In this document: positions 48,275-59,361 of the stretch, one piece after another
Numbering within the stretch: the stretch's first letter is position 1
Layout: the number at the start of each line of letters is the position of its first letter
Made by a program: the position numbers and the translations under genes
The notes under the pieces: generated by a model
Seen by the model: the letters and a program-made list of their open reading frames with translations, nothing else
Database searches by the model: none
Told to the model about the DNA's origin: nothing
DNA from: Alphaproteobacteria bacterium
GTDB taxonomy: Bacteria; Pseudomonadota; Alphaproteobacteria; UBA2966
Direction of reading: 5' to 3'
Assembly: GCA_018654745.1 (NCBI GenBank)
Contig: JABILA010000120.1
Coordinates: 1-64,000, forward strand
Length of the DNA stretch: 64,000 nucleotides

Positions 48275-50655
48275 TGATTTTTCGGGGATCCGTTTTGGGG
48301 AGTTTTCTGGTGTCGTTGCGCTCGTTCAGGGAAATACGAAATTTCCTGACCGTAATTGCGTTTGCGGTAATAGGAATGACTTTAAACCTTGCAGGTGAAA
48401 CATTCGCCCAGTCAGGCACTACGGTCCGCGTTCAGGCGATTGAAGTACAGGGTAACCAGAGGGTCGAAGCTGATGCAGTTCGATCCTATATGACCCTGGC
48501 GTCAGGTGATCCAATTACAAATGAAAGCATCAACCGTTCCCTCAAAACCTTATACGGCACTGGACTGTTTGCAGATGTGACAATTCGCATGCAGGGACCG
48601 ACGGTTGTCGTTAGCGTGGTTGAAAACCCGATAATCAACCGAATGGCGTTTGAGGGTAATAAACGCGTAAAAGATGAAGAGCTTGAGGCTGAAATCCAGT
48701 TGCGTCCAAGGATCGTATTCACGCGTACCAAGGTTCAAAGTGACGTACAGCGAATGATCCAGATTTATCGTCGCAAGGGACGATTTGCAGCGACCATAGA
48801 CCCCAAGGTCATACAGCTTGATCAGAATCGTGTTGATCTGGTTTTCGAAATCAGTGAAGGGCCTGTTACCGGAATACGAAAAATTGATTTCATTGGAAAC
48901 AAGAAATTTCCTGACGGCCAGCTACGCTCAGAAATTGTGACCAAGGAAACCCGCTGGTATCGGTTTCTTACCAGCGACGACAACTACGATCCGGATCGGC
49001 TGACTTTTGATAGAGAACTTTTGCGTCGGTTCTATCTATCCAAAGGCTATGCGGATTTTTTCGTTGTCTCTGCAGTTGCCGAGCTTACCAGGGATCGCAA
49101 GGATTTTTTCGTTACCTTTACCGTGGACGAGGGAGCGCAGTACAAATTTGGTTCGATCGAAGTAACTTCTGGTATCAAGGATGTTGACACGACGCATTTG
49201 TTGAACTTTGTCGGCCCGAAGGCTGGTGAAACTTATAATGCAACCAAAATTGAAAAAACAATTCAGGATTTGACGTTTGAGATTGGCCGTCTCGGATATG
49301 CTTTCGTTGATATCAGGCCGAAGGTCAAAAGAGACAAGGAAGCCCGGACCATCGCCCTGGTATTTGATATTGCCGAAGGCCCACGGGTTTATGTCGACCG
49401 AATCGAAGTTGAAAACAACGTGCGAACGCTGGATGAAGTTGTACGCCGGGAATTCCAGGTGGCTGAAGGAGATGCATTCAACACAGCGAAGCTGAGAGAA
49501 ACACAGCGTCGATTACGCAATCTCGGATTTTTCGACAAGGTTGAAATAACGGATGATCGTGGATTGCTTGACGATGAAACCATGGGCGGTGCCAAGGGTG
49601 AATTTGGTAATGACCGCACCGTTATTACCGTCGATATTAAAGAAAAATCCACAGGTGAGCTAAGCTTTGGCGCTGGTTTTTCAACGTCTGAAAGCCTTGT
49701 CGGTGATATCAGCATCAGGGAACGAAATCTTCTGGGCAGAGGGCAGGATCTCAAACTCGGCCTGAATATGTCCTCTTCACGTCAGCAAGTTGATCTATCA
49801 TTTACTGAACCCTATTTTCTGGACCGGAACCTCGCAGCCGGCTTTGACCTTTTCAACGTCCGACGGGACTTTCAATCCGAGAGCTCATACGATTCCAATG
49901 CGCTTGGCATGACCCTGAGAAGCGCTTTCCCGATTGCTAAATATCTACGTCAAAATGTTCGATACACTCTACGCCAGGACACGATTGAAAATGTAGGATC
50001 AACAGCGTCCCGATTTATTTCTGAACAGGAAGGCACACGGATTACATCATCTGTGGGCTATACCTTGACGTATGATTTACGTGATCGTCGTGTGTTGCCA
50101 TCGGAAGGTTATCTGGCGCGAGTTTCTCAGGATTTGGCGGGTCTTGGCGGCAATGTCAGTTACCTGAAAAACAAGTTCAACTTCAGTTACTATCATCCCA
50201 TTGGCGAAAGCTTCACTGGAATTCTGGCGACGGAAGAGGGCTACATTGTCGGTCTTGGTGAACGGGTTAGAATTACGGACAGGTTCTTTCTTGGTGGCGA
50301 ATCGTTTCGTGGATTTGAAAGTGCTGGTGTCGGCCCGCAAGATACGTCGACCGGCGATTCACTCGGCGGAAAACTTTATTACGTAGGAACCGCAGCTTTG
50401 AGATTTCCTTTGGGTCCCTTTGACGAATATGACATCACCGGAGATGTGTATACAGAGATGGGTAGTTTGATGGACCCCGATCTCAGTGACAATACAAATG
50501 TATTTGACGACAGCTCTCCCAGATTTACAGCCGGGTTTGGCGTTTCGTGGCAATCACCGTTCGGTCCCATTCGCCTTGATTTCACCGAAGCAATTGTTGC
50601 CAAGGAATTCGATAAGAAGGAATTTTTCCGCTTTAGCTTTGGTACCCGTTTCTAG
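48274..50655 (+). CDS. bamA: Outer membrane protein assembly factor BamA
   Basis: Central channel of the BAM complex that inserts beta-barrel proteins (793 residues). It has a long N-terminal signal region with the hydrophobic core FLTVIAFAVIGMTLNL and cleavage near TFAQ (about 45). Five POTRA repeats run from about 50 to 400 and a 16-strand barrel ends in FRFSFGTRF. The barrel signature around RFFLGGESFRGFESAGVGP is visible. It is followed by its periplasmic partner Skp. Confidence 0.97.
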   Translation: MIFRGSVLGSFLVSLRSFREIRNFLTVIAFAVIGMTLNLAGETFAQSGTTVRVQAIEVQGNQRVEADAVRSYMTLASGDPITNESINRSLKTLYGTGLFADVTIRMQGPTVVVSVVENPIINRMAFEGNKRVKDEELEAEIQLRPRIVFTRTKVQSDVQRMIQIYRRKGRFAATIDPKVIQLDQNRVDLVFEISEGPVTGIRKIDFIGNKKFPDGQLRSEIVTKETRWYRFLTSDDNYDPDRLTFDRELLRRFYLSKGYADFFVVSAVAELTRDRKDFFVTFTVDEGAQYKFGSIEVTSGIKDVDTTHLLNFVGPKAGETYNATKIEKTIQDLTFEIGRLGYAFVDIRPKVKRDKEARTIALVFDIAEGPRVYVDRIEVENNVRTLDEVVRREFQVAEGDAFNTAKLRETQRRLRNLGFFDKVEITDDRGLLDDETMGGAKGEFGNDRTVITVDIKEKSTGELSFGAGFSTSESLVGDISIRERNLLGRGQDLKLGLNMSSSRQQVDLSFTEPYFLDRNLAAGFDLFNVRRDFQSESSYDSNALGMTLRSAFPIAKYLRQNVRYTLRQDTIENVGSTASRFISEQEGTRITSSVGYTLTYDLRDRRVLPSEGYLARVSQDLAGLGGNVSYLKNKFNFSYYHPIGESFTGILATEEGYIVGLGERVRITDRFFLGGESFRGFESAGVGPQDTSTGDSLGGKLYYVGTAALRFPLGPFDEYDITGDVYTEMGSLMDPDLSDNTNVFDDSSPRFTAGFGVSWQSPFGPIRLDFTEAIVAKEFDKKEFFRFSFGTRF

Positions 50656-50704
50656 CCCAAAATTTTTGATTGGCTTCACGATACTTCAGGAACCGATATT
50701 ACAG

Positions 50705-51295
50705 ATGACTACAAAAAACAGATTTCAATCGTTTGCATTCGTGATAGCTTTTGCTGTTGTGTCCGTTTCCACAACATTGAGTAATGTAACGAACGCCAGA
50801 GCTGAAGCTCTTGCGCCAGCCGTTATTGCGTTCATTGATTATCAAAAAATACTCAGAGATGCTGTTGCGGCAAAAAGCATACGTCAGCAAATTCAGGCTT
50901 TTCGAAATAATTTCCAATCTGAATTGGCGACAAGTGAACAGGCTTTGCGAAACGAAGAGCAAGAATTGAAGCGCCAGCGTGCCTTGTTGTCCGCCGAAGT
51001 GTTTGACGCCAAACGCCGTGCTTTCGAAGACAATGTTGCCCGGGCCCAGCGCACGGTCCAGGATCGAAACCGGATGTTGGATAGAAGTTACACTCAGGCA
51101 ATGAACCAGGTGAGCGTCATGGTTCGCAAGATTGTGGCCGACATGTCAGGTGCTCTGGGTTTCAACTATGTTGTTGAGCGCTCGCAGATCATGTTCGCAA
51201 AACGGGATTTCAATATTACAGCCCAGGTGCTGGAGCAATTGAATGCCAAGTTGCCAACGGTTCAGGTTTCACCCCCGTCACCGAAAGCAAAATAG
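50705..51295 (+). CDS. skp: OmpH/Skp family periplasmic chaperone
   Basis: Periplasmic holdase that escorts outer-membrane proteins to BamA (196 residues). It has a signal peptide ending near ARAEA, then the OmpH start [13 protein letters not shown], and long charged helices (about 50-130) that form the tentacles. I take ATG 50705 (MTTKNRFQS) with an AGGAA upstream; the 269-residue frame of the track runs back into bamA in another frame. lpxD overlaps by one base. Confidence 0.93.
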   Translation: MTTKNRFQSFAFVIAFAVVSVSTTLSNVTNARAEALAPAVIAFIDYQKILRDAVAAKSIRQQIQAFRNNFQSELATSEQALRNEEQELKRQRALLSAEVFDAKRRAFEDNVARAQRTVQDRNRMLDRSYTQAMNQVSVMVRKIVADMSGALGFNYVVERSQIMFAKRDFNITAQVLEQLNAKLPTVQVSPPSPKAK

Positions 51296-52269
51296 TGGCT
51301 GATCCCCGGTTTTTTACTTGTCGGGGTCCGCTTTCTATTGCCCGAATTTGCGAACTGACCGGGGCAACTGCAGCCCCGCTCGCTGACGGGAATTTACTGA
51401 TTGAAGACGTTGCGCCGCTGGCGATGGCGACATCAGGTCATCTCAGTTTTCTGGACAACACAAAATATCTGACCGACCTTGGTACAAGTGAAGCGGGGTT
51501 TTGCCTGCTGCGTGCTGAGCATACCGACAAGGCCCCCAAGGGCATGATTTTACTGGTCTCAGATAACCCTTATAAGGCATACGCCCTGGCAGCTCAGGCA
51601 TTCTATGATCAAGGAGGGACCGGGGGAAATATTTCGCCGGGCGCTTTTGTCGACAGCTCTGCCGAAGTCGGGAACAATGTGCGTATTGATGCCGGCGCTG
51701 TGGTTGGGCCCGGTGTTGTCATTGGATCAGACTGTGTTATCGGTGCAGGTGCTTCTGTTAGCCATTGTTTGATAGGCAACAATGTCAGAATTTATCCGGG
51801 TGTACGGATCGGTCAGGACGGTTTTGGATTTGCGCCAGATCCAGCTGGGCACGTTAAGGTTCCACAGCTGGGCCGCGTTATTGTCGAGGACAACGTCGAA
51901 ATTGGTGCAAATACATGCATAGATCGCGGTGCCGGCCCAGATACCATTATTGGAGCAGGTACCTGGATCGATAATCTGGTGCAAATTGGTCATAATGTTG
52001 TTCTTGGAAAGGGTTGCATCATAGTGGCCCAGGTCGGGATAAGTGGCAGTACAAAGCTGGGTGACTTTGTCGTGGTAGGTGGTCAGGTGGGTATCGCAGG
52101 CCATGTTTCAATCGGGACCGGCGCACAGATCGCTGCTAAAAGTGGCATTATTGGAAATATTGAAGCTGGTGCTGTCGTTGGGGGATATCCCGCACAGCCG
52201 CTTCGTGACTGGCATCGACAATCAGTGATGTTGGCCAGGATGGTAAAAGATAGAAAGTCCGGAAAATGA
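51295..52269 (+). CDS. lpxD: UDP-3-O-acylglucosamine N-acyltransferase
   Basis: Third enzyme of lipid A synthesis, adding the N-linked acyl chain (324 residues). After the N-terminal uridine-binding domain, a left-handed beta-helix of hexapeptide repeats (from about residue 115: [20 protein letters not shown]) and the catalytic His in IGHNVVLG are visible. The start codon is GTG 51295, overlapping the skp stop. Confidence 0.97.
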   Translation: MADPRFFTCRGPLSIARICELTGATAAPLADGNLLIEDVAPLAMATSGHLSFLDNTKYLTDLGTSEAGFCLLRAEHTDKAPKGMILLVSDNPYKAYALAAQAFYDQGGTGGNISPGAFVDSSAEVGNNVRIDAGAVVGPGVVIGSDCVIGAGASVSHCLIGNNVRIYPGVRIGQDGFGFAPDPAGHVKVPQLGRVIVEDNVEIGANTCIDRGAGPDTIIGAGTWIDNLVQIGHNVVLGKGCIIVAQVGISGSTKLGDFVVVGGQVGIAGHVSIGTGAQIAAKSGIIGNIEAGAVVGGYPAQPLRDWHRQSVMLARMVKDRKSGK

Positions 52270-52742
52270 ACGAAGAAGTAGCTTCAACTGAAATGGGTGC
52301 AGCAGATATTCAGGATATCCTTTCGATGATTCCTCATCGTTATCCCTTGTTGTTGGTGGACAAGGTCGTCGACATGGTGCCTGGAGAAAGCGCTATTGGA
52401 ATCAAAAATGTGACGATGAATGAGCCGCACTTCCAGGGTCACTTCCCGGGTAAGCCCATCATGCCCGGCGTTATGATAATCGAAGCCATGGCCCAGACCT
52501 CAGCGGTTCTGGTTGTGTATACGCTGGGCGATCAGGGCAAAAACAAGCTGGTTTATTTTATGAGCATAGACAATGCGAAATTTCGCAGACCTGTCGTTCC
52601 TGGCGACAGAATGCTTCTTGAGATCACCAAGGAACGTCAACGTGGCAGTGTTTGGAAATTTGCCAGCGTTGCGACAGTCGATGAAGAAGTCGTCGCTGAA
52701 GCGACATTTACCGCTATGATCGTTGATCCAGAGGAATCCTGA
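52266..52742 (+). CDS. fabZ: 3-hydroxyacyl-ACP dehydratase FabZ
   Basis: Hot-dog-fold dehydratase of fatty acid elongation (158 residues). The core is [13 protein letters not shown] and the active-site segment [19 protein letters not shown] with catalytic His and Glu. It sits inside the lpx cluster and competes for the same hydroxyacyl-ACP pool as LpxA and LpxD. Confidence 0.98.
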   Translation: MNEEVASTEMGAADIQDILSMIPHRYPLLLVDKVVDMVPGESAIGIKNVTMNEPHFQGHFPGKPIMPGVMIIEAMAQTSAVLVVYTLGDQGKNKLVYFMSIDNAKFRRPVVPGDRMLLEITKERQRGSVWKFASVATVDEEVVAEATFTAMIVDPEES

Positions 52743-53539
52743 TGACCACTATTCATCAAACGGCGATTATTGAAGAGGGCGCAGTCATTGGGGCTGATGT
52801 TGAAATTGGCCCTTATTGTTGCGTCGGACCGCATGTGGTTCTGGGAGACGGCGTTGTCCTGAAATCCCATGTTGTGATTGACGGCCGTACATCAATTGGG
52901 GCCGGTTGTCAGATATTTCCTTTCGCATCCATTGGTCATATACCCCAGGACCTCAAATATGCTGGTGAGCCTGCCAGACTTGAGGTTGGCGCCAATACCA
53001 TCATTCGTGAATATGTGACCATGCATATTGGTACCGAAGGCGGTGGCATGCTGACCAAAGTCGGCGACAACTGCCTGATCATGGGTGCTGCACATGTTGC
53101 ACATGATTGCATCCTTGGTGATCACGTGATTCTTGCCCAGGGCGCTTTGCTGGGCGGGCACGTTATTATCGATGATTTCGCGATCATAGGTGGCAGTGCA
53201 GCCATACACCAGTTTGTGCGCATTGGTGCGCACGCCATGATTGGCGGCATGTCTCCTGTTGAGCGGGATGTCATTCCTTATGGTTCCGTCAGTGGAGAGC
53301 GCGCAGTGCTGGCGGGTATTAATCTGGTCGGAATGAAACGTCGTGGATATGGGCGCGAAGACATCCATGCCGTTCGCAATGCCTGGCCCAAATTGTTCGC
53401 TGAAGGTTCAGGGACATTGCAAGAGCGCGTTGAACAAGTGTCGACCGAATATGAAGGTCTCGCTGCCATCGCTGAAATTATCGATTTCATGCGAGCCGAT
53501 ACCTCACGGGCTTTTTGTCAGCCCAAAACCGGAAGCTAG
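52742..53539 (+). CDS. lpxA: UDP-N-acetylglucosamine acyltransferase
   Basis: First enzyme of lipid A synthesis (265 residues). It shows hexapeptide-repeat beta-helix and the catalytic His in AAHVAHDCILGDH (about 118-130), with the family motif GGSAAIHQFVRIGAHAMIGG. It begins on the last base of the fabZ stop. Confidence 0.98.
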   Translation: MTTIHQTAIIEEGAVIGADVEIGPYCCVGPHVVLGDGVVLKSHVVIDGRTSIGAGCQIFPFASIGHIPQDLKYAGEPARLEVGANTIIREYVTMHIGTEGGGMLTKVGDNCLIMGAAHVAHDCILGDHVILAQGALLGGHVIIDDFAIIGGSAAIHQFVRIGAHAMIGGMSPVERDVIPYGSVSGERAVLAGINLVGMKRRGYGREDIHAVRNAWPKLFAEGSGTLQERVEQVSTEYEGLAAIAEIIDFMRADTSRAFCQPKTGS

Positions 53540-53544
53540 CCCTG

Positions 53545-54366
53545 ATGGGCCGCAAACTCGGCATCATTGCCGGGCGCGGTGACTGGCCTCGTCGCCTTGC
53601 AGACGCGTGCAAGGAACAGGGCCGGGATTGTTTTGTTATCGCTTTGAACGGATTTTGTGAGGCAAATTTGCTAGGGGATCTGGATCACGTCTGGGTGGAT
53701 CTTGGTGCCGTTGGCAAAGCCCTGAAGGCATTAAAGAAAAACGAATGCCAGGATGTTGTTCTTGCGGGACCTATTGATAGGCCTTCCCTGTCGACCGTGA
53801 AGCCTGATTTGCGTGCCCTGAAACTAATGCCAAAGTTGCTTAAAGCGCGTGGTGATGACGCTTTGTTGTCGGTTCTGGTTGAAGAGTTCGAGAGTGAAGG
53901 TTTTATCGTTGTCGGCATTGATGACGTTATGGAAGATGTTTTGGCGCGTGGCGGCGCTATGGGCCTGGTTCAACCCGATGACGCGCAACTGGGTGATATT
54001 CAGCGAGGGGTGGATGTTGTGGCAGCATTAGGGGCTCTCGATGTCGGTCAGGCAACAATTGTTCAGCAAGGTTTTGTATTGGGTGTCGAAGCAGCTGAAG
54101 GTACGGATGCATTGATTTCCAGATGTGGTGCCATGCAGCGGCCTGGATCGTCAGCAATATTGATCAAGATGGCAAAACCCGAGCAAGACAGGCGTGCCGA
54201 TTTGCCGACGATTGGTTTGCACACCATAAAAGTTGCGATCAAAGCAGGCCTGGGTGGCATCGCTGTAGAGGTGGACAATGTCATCATTGTTGAACGAGAA
54301 GAAGTGGTCCAGGCTGCCAATGATGCCGGTTTGTTTTTGTATGGCGTTGATCGTCAACCTGGCTGA
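53545..54366 (+). CDS. lpxI: UDP-2,3-diacylglucosamine pyrophosphatase LpxI
   Basis: Makes lipid X from UDP-diacylglucosamine; it is the alphaproteobacterial alternative to LpxH and was formerly DUF1009. The 273-residue form starts MGRKLGIIAGRGDWPRRL at ATG 53545 with GGAAG upstream. Family segments VVLAGPIDRPSL, FVLGVEAAEGTDALI and PTIGLHTI are present. Confidence 0.95.
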   Translation: MGRKLGIIAGRGDWPRRLADACKEQGRDCFVIALNGFCEANLLGDLDHVWVDLGAVGKALKALKKNECQDVVLAGPIDRPSLSTVKPDLRALKLMPKLLKARGDDALLSVLVEEFESEGFIVVGIDDVMEDVLARGGAMGLVQPDDAQLGDIQRGVDVVAALGALDVGQATIVQQGFVLGVEAAEGTDALISRCGAMQRPGSSAILIKMAKPEQDRRADLPTIGLHTIKVAIKAGLGGIAVEVDNVIIVEREEVVQAANDAGLFLYGVDRQPG

Positions 54367-54381
54367 ATTTGGATAGCACAG

Positions 54382-55524
54382 ATGGGCAAACGCATCATGT
54401 TGGTCGCGGGAGAAGCTTCAGGGGATGCCCTGGGTGGCCCCTTGATGGCCGCTCTGACAGAACAATCGTCGGAACAACCTGAATTTATTGGCGTTGGTGG
54501 CTCCGCCATGACTGCCGAGGGCATGGCTTCATTATTTCCCATCTCCGATCTTTCGGTCATGGGGTTGGCAGAAATACTGCCACGTCTGAGATTAATCTTC
54601 AGGCGTATGAAGCAAACCGAGACGCTGGCCCGTGAAACTCGTCCTGATATCATTATTACAATTGATTCGCCCGGCTTTAATTTTCGTCTGGGAAAACGTT
54701 TGAAATATCTGGGAATTCCACTTGTGCACTATGTGGCCCCAACCGTTTGGGCCTGGAAGCCTGGTCGCGCCAAGAAAATAGCGCAGTTCCTTGATCACCT
54801 TTTGGTTCTGTTGCCGTTTGAACCGCCATATTTCGAAATTGAAGGACTTGATTGTACCTTTGTCGGACACAGTGCGGTCAGCCATCTGCCGGGAGATGGT
54901 CCAGCATTTCGGGACCGTCATGATATTTCCGAAAGTGCCATTGTTCTGGGCGTGTTACCCGGAAGTCGACAGGGGGAGGTTTCGCGATTGCTGCCGGAAT
55001 TTCTTGAGACCGCTGAGCAACTGAACAGTGAAATTGATGATCTGGTGGTCGTGGTTCCTGCCGTTGATCATGTATCAGCAGTGATCAAGCAAGGTTTTGA
55101 CGGCAAATCATTGCGTTCTGTGGTTGTTGGTGCAGATGAAAAAAGGGATGCATTTGCCGCTATGAACGGCGCTCTGGCGGCATCAGGCACCGTTACCCTT
55201 GAACTTACACTGGCTGGCGTGCCTACAGTTGCAGCCTATCGAATGAACGCGCTAACGATGATGATCGTCAAACGAATGACACGTGTGTCCAGCGTATCTT
55301 TGACCAACCTTGTTCTCGGGCAAGAGATCATTCCCGAGTATTTACAGCAGCACTGCACAGCCGCTAATCTGGTACCGGCAGTACGTCAAATTCTGATGGA
55401 CACCGGGGAGAGAACAAAACAAATAGAAGCAGCGGCGGAGGTGGCTTCAGCGTTGGGTGCCGGAGGTAAGCCTCCTGCGCAACGCGCAGCCGAGGCGATC
55501 CTGAAAATTCTGGAACCAGAATAG
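54382..55524 (+). CDS. lpxB: Lipid-A-disaccharide synthase
   Basis: GT-B glycosyltransferase joining lipid X to UDP-diacylglucosamine (380 residues). It begins IMLVAGEASGDALGGPLMAAL and contains IDSPGFNFRLGKRLK, VHYVAPTVWAWKPGRAKKI and GVLPGSRQGEVSRLLPEF. It is the last lpx gene of the cluster. Confidence 0.98.
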   Translation: MGKRIMLVAGEASGDALGGPLMAALTEQSSEQPEFIGVGGSAMTAEGMASLFPISDLSVMGLAEILPRLRLIFRRMKQTETLARETRPDIIITIDSPGFNFRLGKRLKYLGIPLVHYVAPTVWAWKPGRAKKIAQFLDHLLVLLPFEPPYFEIEGLDCTFVGHSAVSHLPGDGPAFRDRHDISESAIVLGVLPGSRQGEVSRLLPEFLETAEQLNSEIDDLVVVVPAVDHVSAVIKQGFDGKSLRSVVVGADEKRDAFAAMNGALAASGTVTLELTLAGVPTVAAYRMNALTMMIVKRMTRVSSVSLTNLVLGQEIIPEYLQQHCTAANLVPAVRQILMDTGERTKQIEAAAEVASALGAGGKPPAQRAAEAILKILEPE

Positions 55525-55581
55525 ACGGGGGATATCTATTCGATCCGTTGGATGAACAAGCATTTATAAAGGCAATAGGAC

Positions 55582-55998
55582 ATGAGCGATAATTCATTAG
55601 ATGCCAGCGGTTTCCGTCTCTTGCACACCATGATCCGGGTCAAGGATCTGGAAAAATCCAAGGCCTTTTATACCGATTTTCTCGGTATGAAAATTATGCG
55701 TGAGTCGGAAAACGAAGTCGGAAAGTATTCCATTTGCTTCGTCGGATACGGTGACGAGGAAAAGGATTGCGTCGTCGAATTGACTTACAACTGGGGTCAG
55801 GATGAACCCTACGATCTGGGAACCGGATTTGGCCATCTCGCCATTGCGGCACCGGATGTCTATGCCACATGCGCGGCTCTGGAAAAGGCCGGTCTGAATA
55901 TTCCCCGTCCTGCAGGCCCTGTTAAAGGTGGTACCCGCGTCATTGCCTTTATCGAGGACCCTGATGGGTACAAGATTGAGCTGGTTCAACGCGACTAG
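55582..55998 (+). CDS. gloA: Lactoylglutathione lyase (glyoxalase I)
   Basis: Metal-dependent enzyme detoxifying methylglyoxal as the glutathione adduct (138 residues). Metal and substrate residues lie in LLHTMIRVKDLEKSKAFYTDFLGMK, VELTYNWG, GFGHLAIAAPD and DPDGYKIELVQ. It is followed by a strong terminator. Confidence 0.93.
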   Translation: MSDNSLDASGFRLLHTMIRVKDLEKSKAFYTDFLGMKIMRESENEVGKYSICFVGYGDEEKDCVVELTYNWGQDEPYDLGTGFGHLAIAAPDVYATCAALEKAGLNIPRPAGPVKGGTRVIAFIEDPDGYKIELVQRD

Positions 55999-56021
55999 AG
56001 CATAATCAGTCCAACGACTAA

Positions 56022-56057
56022 AAAAGGCGACTACTGTTCAGGGTAGTTGCCTTTTCT
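56022..56057. terminator. Terminator after gloA, probably bidirectional
   Basis: AAAAGGCGACTAC (56022-56034) pairs with GTAGTTGCCTTTT (56043-56055), 13 pairs with one G-T. The A run before and T run after suit both the plus-strand gloA transcript and the minus-strand gltA-side transcript. Confidence 0.85.
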
Positions 56058-56078
56058 ATTTCTGTATGGACAAGGTCG

Positions 56079-56294
56079 TCAGGAAACAAAGACCGGAATG
56101 TATTTCCAGCCCGCACTTCCGGCAATCAAGAGGACCACCAAAGTTGTTAGCTGTACCCAGCGACGACGCCACAGCGGCGGGCGATTGTCGTTGATAGGGG
56201 CGGGGATACCGCGCCGCCTGGGCGCAGGGGGCTGACCTGGGTCATTGGCCGCCTGCGGCAAGGCTGCGTTTCCACGATATGAATTGCCCCGCAC
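56079..56294 (-). CDS. Small membrane protein downstream of gltA (71 aa), GTG start
   Basis: The track gives a 103-residue frame starting inside gltA. GTG at 56294 is a better start: AGGA overlapping the gltA stop lies eight bases upstream. The 71-residue product has a polar, Pro- and Arg-rich N-terminal half (QPPAPRRRGIPAPINDNRPP) and one C-terminal helix (QLTTLVVLLIAGSAGW), so it is a tail-anchored inner-membrane protein with its N-terminus probably in the cytoplasm. I do not recognise a family. It is ten bases from gltA and very likely co-transcribed with it. Confidence 0.6.
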   Translation of the reverse strand: MRGNSYRGNAALPQAANDPGQPPAPRRRGIPAPINDNRPPLWRRRWVQLTTLVVLLIAGSAGWKYIPVFVS

Positions 56295-56304
56295 GGGTGC
56301 AGTC

Positions 56305-57624
56305 CTAACGCTTGTCGACTGGAACGTAAGTGCGCTGTGTCGCACCTGTATAGAGCTGACGTGGACGACCAATCTTTTGCGTTGGGTCACCGATCATCTC
56401 GTTCCACTGTGCTACCCAGCCAGTTGTGCGGGCAAGGGCAAACAGAACAGTAAACATGGATGTCGGAATACCCATAGCGCGCAAGATAATACCGGAATAG
56501 AAATCCACGTTGGGATAAAGCTTTTTCTCAACGAAATATTCGTCTTCCAGGGCAATCCGCTCAAGCTCCATAGCCAATTCAAGTAATGGCTCATCCCGGA
56601 CACCAAGTTCGTCCAGGACTTCGTGGCAGCTTTTGCGCAAAACAGTTGCACGCGGATCATGGTTTTTATAGACGCGGTGACCAAATCCAAACAACCGGAA
56701 TGGATCGTCCTTGTCCTTGGCTTTGTTGACGAATTCTGGAATACGATCAACCGATCCAATTTCTTCCAGCATATTGAGAACAGCTTCGTTTGCACCGCCG
56801 TGCGCCGGGCCCCATAAACAGGCAATGCCGGCAGCAATACAAGCAAACGGATTTGCACCGGATGAACCTGCAAGACGTACTGTTGAGGTGGAGGCATTTT
56901 GCTCATGGTCAGCGTGCAAGATAAATATCTTGTCCATGGCTTTAGCCAGGGTCGGGCTGACTTTGTATTCTTCAGCAGGAACACTGAACATCATGTGCAG
57001 GAAATCTTCGGCATAGGTCAGGTCGTTGCGTGGATAGGCAAACGGCTGGCCAATGGAATATTTGTATGCCATGGCAGCAATTGTCGGCATTTTCGCAATC
57101 AGGCGATGCGATGCGACCATGCGCTGATGCTCATCATTGATATCAGTACTGTCGTGATAGAAGGCACTCAATGCGCCAACGACACCGCACATGATGGCCA
57201 TGGGATGGGCATCGCGACGAAAACCCTGGAAAAAGCGCTGCAATTGCTCGTGCAACATCGAATGATAAGTGATGTTGTGAACAAATTTGTCCTTTTCGGC
57301 CTTTAATGGCAATTCGCCATATAAAAGCAAATAACAAACTTCAGGGAAGTCACTGTTTTCGGCCAATTCATCAATTGGATAACCACGATAAAGCAACACG
57401 CCCTCGTCACCATCAATATAAGTGATGGCGGATTCGCAGCTTGCCGTTGAGACAAATCCCGGATCGTACGTGAAGCGGCCTGTTTGACCGTAAAGCTTGC
57501 GGATATCAACAACTTCCGGACCAACTGTCCCTTGAAGTACTTGCATCTCAATGCTTTCGCCGCTCGCGCCGTCAGTCAATGTCATCGACTTGGCAGAATC
57601 AACCGTTGCCTTATCTGAGGCCAT
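56305..57624 (-). CDS. gltA: Citrate synthase
   Basis: Type II hexameric citrate synthase, entry step of the TCA cycle (439 residues from ATG 57624, which has AGGAAGGA upstream; the 42-residue extension in the track is unlikely). Catalytic residues lie in [48 protein letters not shown] and [10 protein letters not shown]. It lies downstream of gltX on the same strand with a 126-base gap. Confidence 0.97.
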   Translation of the reverse strand: MASDKATVDSAKSMTLTDGASGESIEMQVLQGTVGPEVVDIRKLYGQTGRFTYDPGFVSTASCESAITYIDGDEGVLLYRGYPIDELAENSDFPEVCYLLLYGELPLKAEKDKFVHNITYHSMLHEQLQRFFQGFRRDAHPMAIMCGVVGALSAFYHDSTDINDEHQRMVASHRLIAKMPTIAAMAYKYSIGQPFAYPRNDLTYAEDFLHMMFSVPAEEYKVSPTLAKAMDKIFILHADHEQNASTSTVRLAGSSGANPFACIAAGIACLWGPAHGGANEAVLNMLEEIGSVDRIPEFVNKAKDKDDPFRLFGFGHRVYKNHDPRATVLRKSCHEVLDELGVRDEPLLELAMELERIALEDEYFVEKKLYPNVDFYSGIILRAMGIPTSMFTVLFALARTTGWVAQWNEMIGDPTQKIGRPRQLYTGATQRTYVPVDKR

Positions 57625-57750
57625 GTTTCGTCCTTCCTGCAGTATTATTTTACTATGAGTCCACCGGCGAAAAATGCGGCGGACGAGGTTGCGTCTATTA
57701 TACTTGGTATTGGTCGTTGTGGGAAACGTTCCGGCCTGATTTGTGGCCAA

Positions 57751-59160
57751 TTACGCTTGTTTGGTACTGATATCCGCGACCCTGGCAAGACTTTCTTCCT
57801 TGCCTAAAATCGTTAAAACATCAAAGATTCCGGGGGTTTTGGCACGTCCGGTGAGGGCCGCCCGCAGTGGTTGGGCAACCATGCCAAACTTGATTTCACG
57901 GTCTGTGGCAAACTGCCGCACACAAGCGTCCAGCGCATCATGATCCCAGACCTCAGTTGATTTGAGATATACGCTTATTTCTGCCAATAGTTTCGGGGCA
58001 TCTCCGGCAACCGCGGATGCTGATTTTTCATCCATTTCCAACGGTCTTGTATCTGTTAAAAATATAGCATTTTCAACAAGTTCAGGTATTGATTTGCCAC
58101 GTTCCTTTAAAGCAGGCATGGCTGCTGTCAGGCGTTCAATATCAACTTCACCCAAATCCCTGCCAATGGTCTCGGACAAGCCTGGCAAAGTCAGGTTGAT
58201 CAGGGTCTGGTCGTCACTTTGGCGAATATAGTATCCGTTAATGTTATCCAGTTTCTTGAAATCAAACCGTGACGGCGATTTTCCCAACCCATCTACATCG
58301 AACCACTCGATGGCTTGTTCAGTAGAAATAAACTCGTCATCACCATGGCCCCAACCCAGCCGCAGCAGGTGATTGCGAATTGCTTCCGGCAGATAGCCCA
58401 TATCCTTGTAGGCCTCGATGCCCAGCGCACCATGCCTCTTGGACAATTTGGCACCATCCGCGCCATGAATCAGCGGAATATGACCAAAAACCGGCATATC
58501 CCATCCCATGGCCTTGTATAACTGCGCCTGGCGAGCAGCATTATTCAGGTGGTCATCACCCCGCATGATATGGCTGATGCCCATGTCATGATCGTCAACA
58601 ACAACCGAGAGCATGTATGTGGGTGTTCCGTCACCACGCAGCAGGACCATATCGTCCAACTGGTCGTTTTTGAACTTCACGTTACCCTGAACCTGGTCTT
58701 CAATGATCGTTTCACCTTGCTGAGGTGCTTTCAGGCGAACAACAGGATCTACACTGGCCGGGGCTTCGGATGGGTCTCGATCCCGCCAACGCCCATCATA
58801 CATGAGCGAACGTCCCTCCGCCTTGGCCTTCTCGCGCATTTCAGCCAGCTCTTCAGGCGTGCAATAGCAATAATAGGCGTTTCCGTCTGCCAACAACTGG
58901 CGAGCAACCTCTGCGTGACGATCCGCTTGTTGTGACTGGTAGACAACTTCGCCGTCCCAATCCAGACCCAGCCACTGCATACCATCGACAATGGCCTCCA
59001 TCGCTTCAGGCGTTGAACGTGCACGATCCGTATCTTCTATTCTCAACCTGAACTGTCCGCCATGGTGGCGGGCATACAGCCAGTTGAACAAAGCGGTACG
59101 GGCACCGCCAATGTGCAGAAAACCTGTGGGCGAGGGTGCAAATCGGGTAATCACAGTCAT
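57751..59160 (-). CDS. gltX: Glutamyl-tRNA synthetase
   Basis: Class I synthetase charging tRNA-Glu and, in organisms with GatCAB, probably also tRNA-Gln (469 residues). It has HIGH-type [25 protein letters not shown] at the start and KMSKS-type KLSKRHG (about 240). A CYCTPEE segment near residue 98 suggests the zinc-binding region. The paralog GlnRS is not seen in this window. Confidence 0.97.
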   Translation of the reverse strand: MTVITRFAPSPTGFLHIGGARTALFNWLYARHHGGQFRLRIEDTDRARSTPEAMEAIVDGMQWLGLDWDGEVVYQSQQADRHAEVARQLLADGNAYYCYCTPEELAEMREKAKAEGRSLMYDGRWRDRDPSEAPASVDPVVRLKAPQQGETIIEDQVQGNVKFKNDQLDDMVLLRGDGTPTYMLSVVVDDHDMGISHIMRGDDHLNNAARQAQLYKAMGWDMPVFGHIPLIHGADGAKLSKRHGALGIEAYKDMGYLPEAIRNHLLRLGWGHGDDEFISTEQAIEWFDVDGLGKSPSRFDFKKLDNINGYYIRQSDDQTLINLTLPGLSETIGRDLGEVDIERLTAAMPALKERGKSIPELVENAIFLTDTRPLEMDEKSASAVAGDAPKLLAEISVYLKSTEVWDHDALDACVRQFATDREIKFGMVAQPLRAALTGRAKTPGIFDVLTILGKEESLARVADISTKQA

Positions 59161-59361
59161 AGGGCTTGATAATTCCAGTTCCTGAAGAAAAACGGGCCCA
59201 GATCACTGCATATACCAAACATAATGTCATACGAATGTATGCGCTGTCGCCTGGGATGTTTTCTGGACGGCAATGTTTAACACATCCGTTTCAGCCGTGC
59301 GACTGTTGGCGCCTATTTTTCATTCAACGGAATTGAGCTGGAAATACGGGATTTTGATCTG

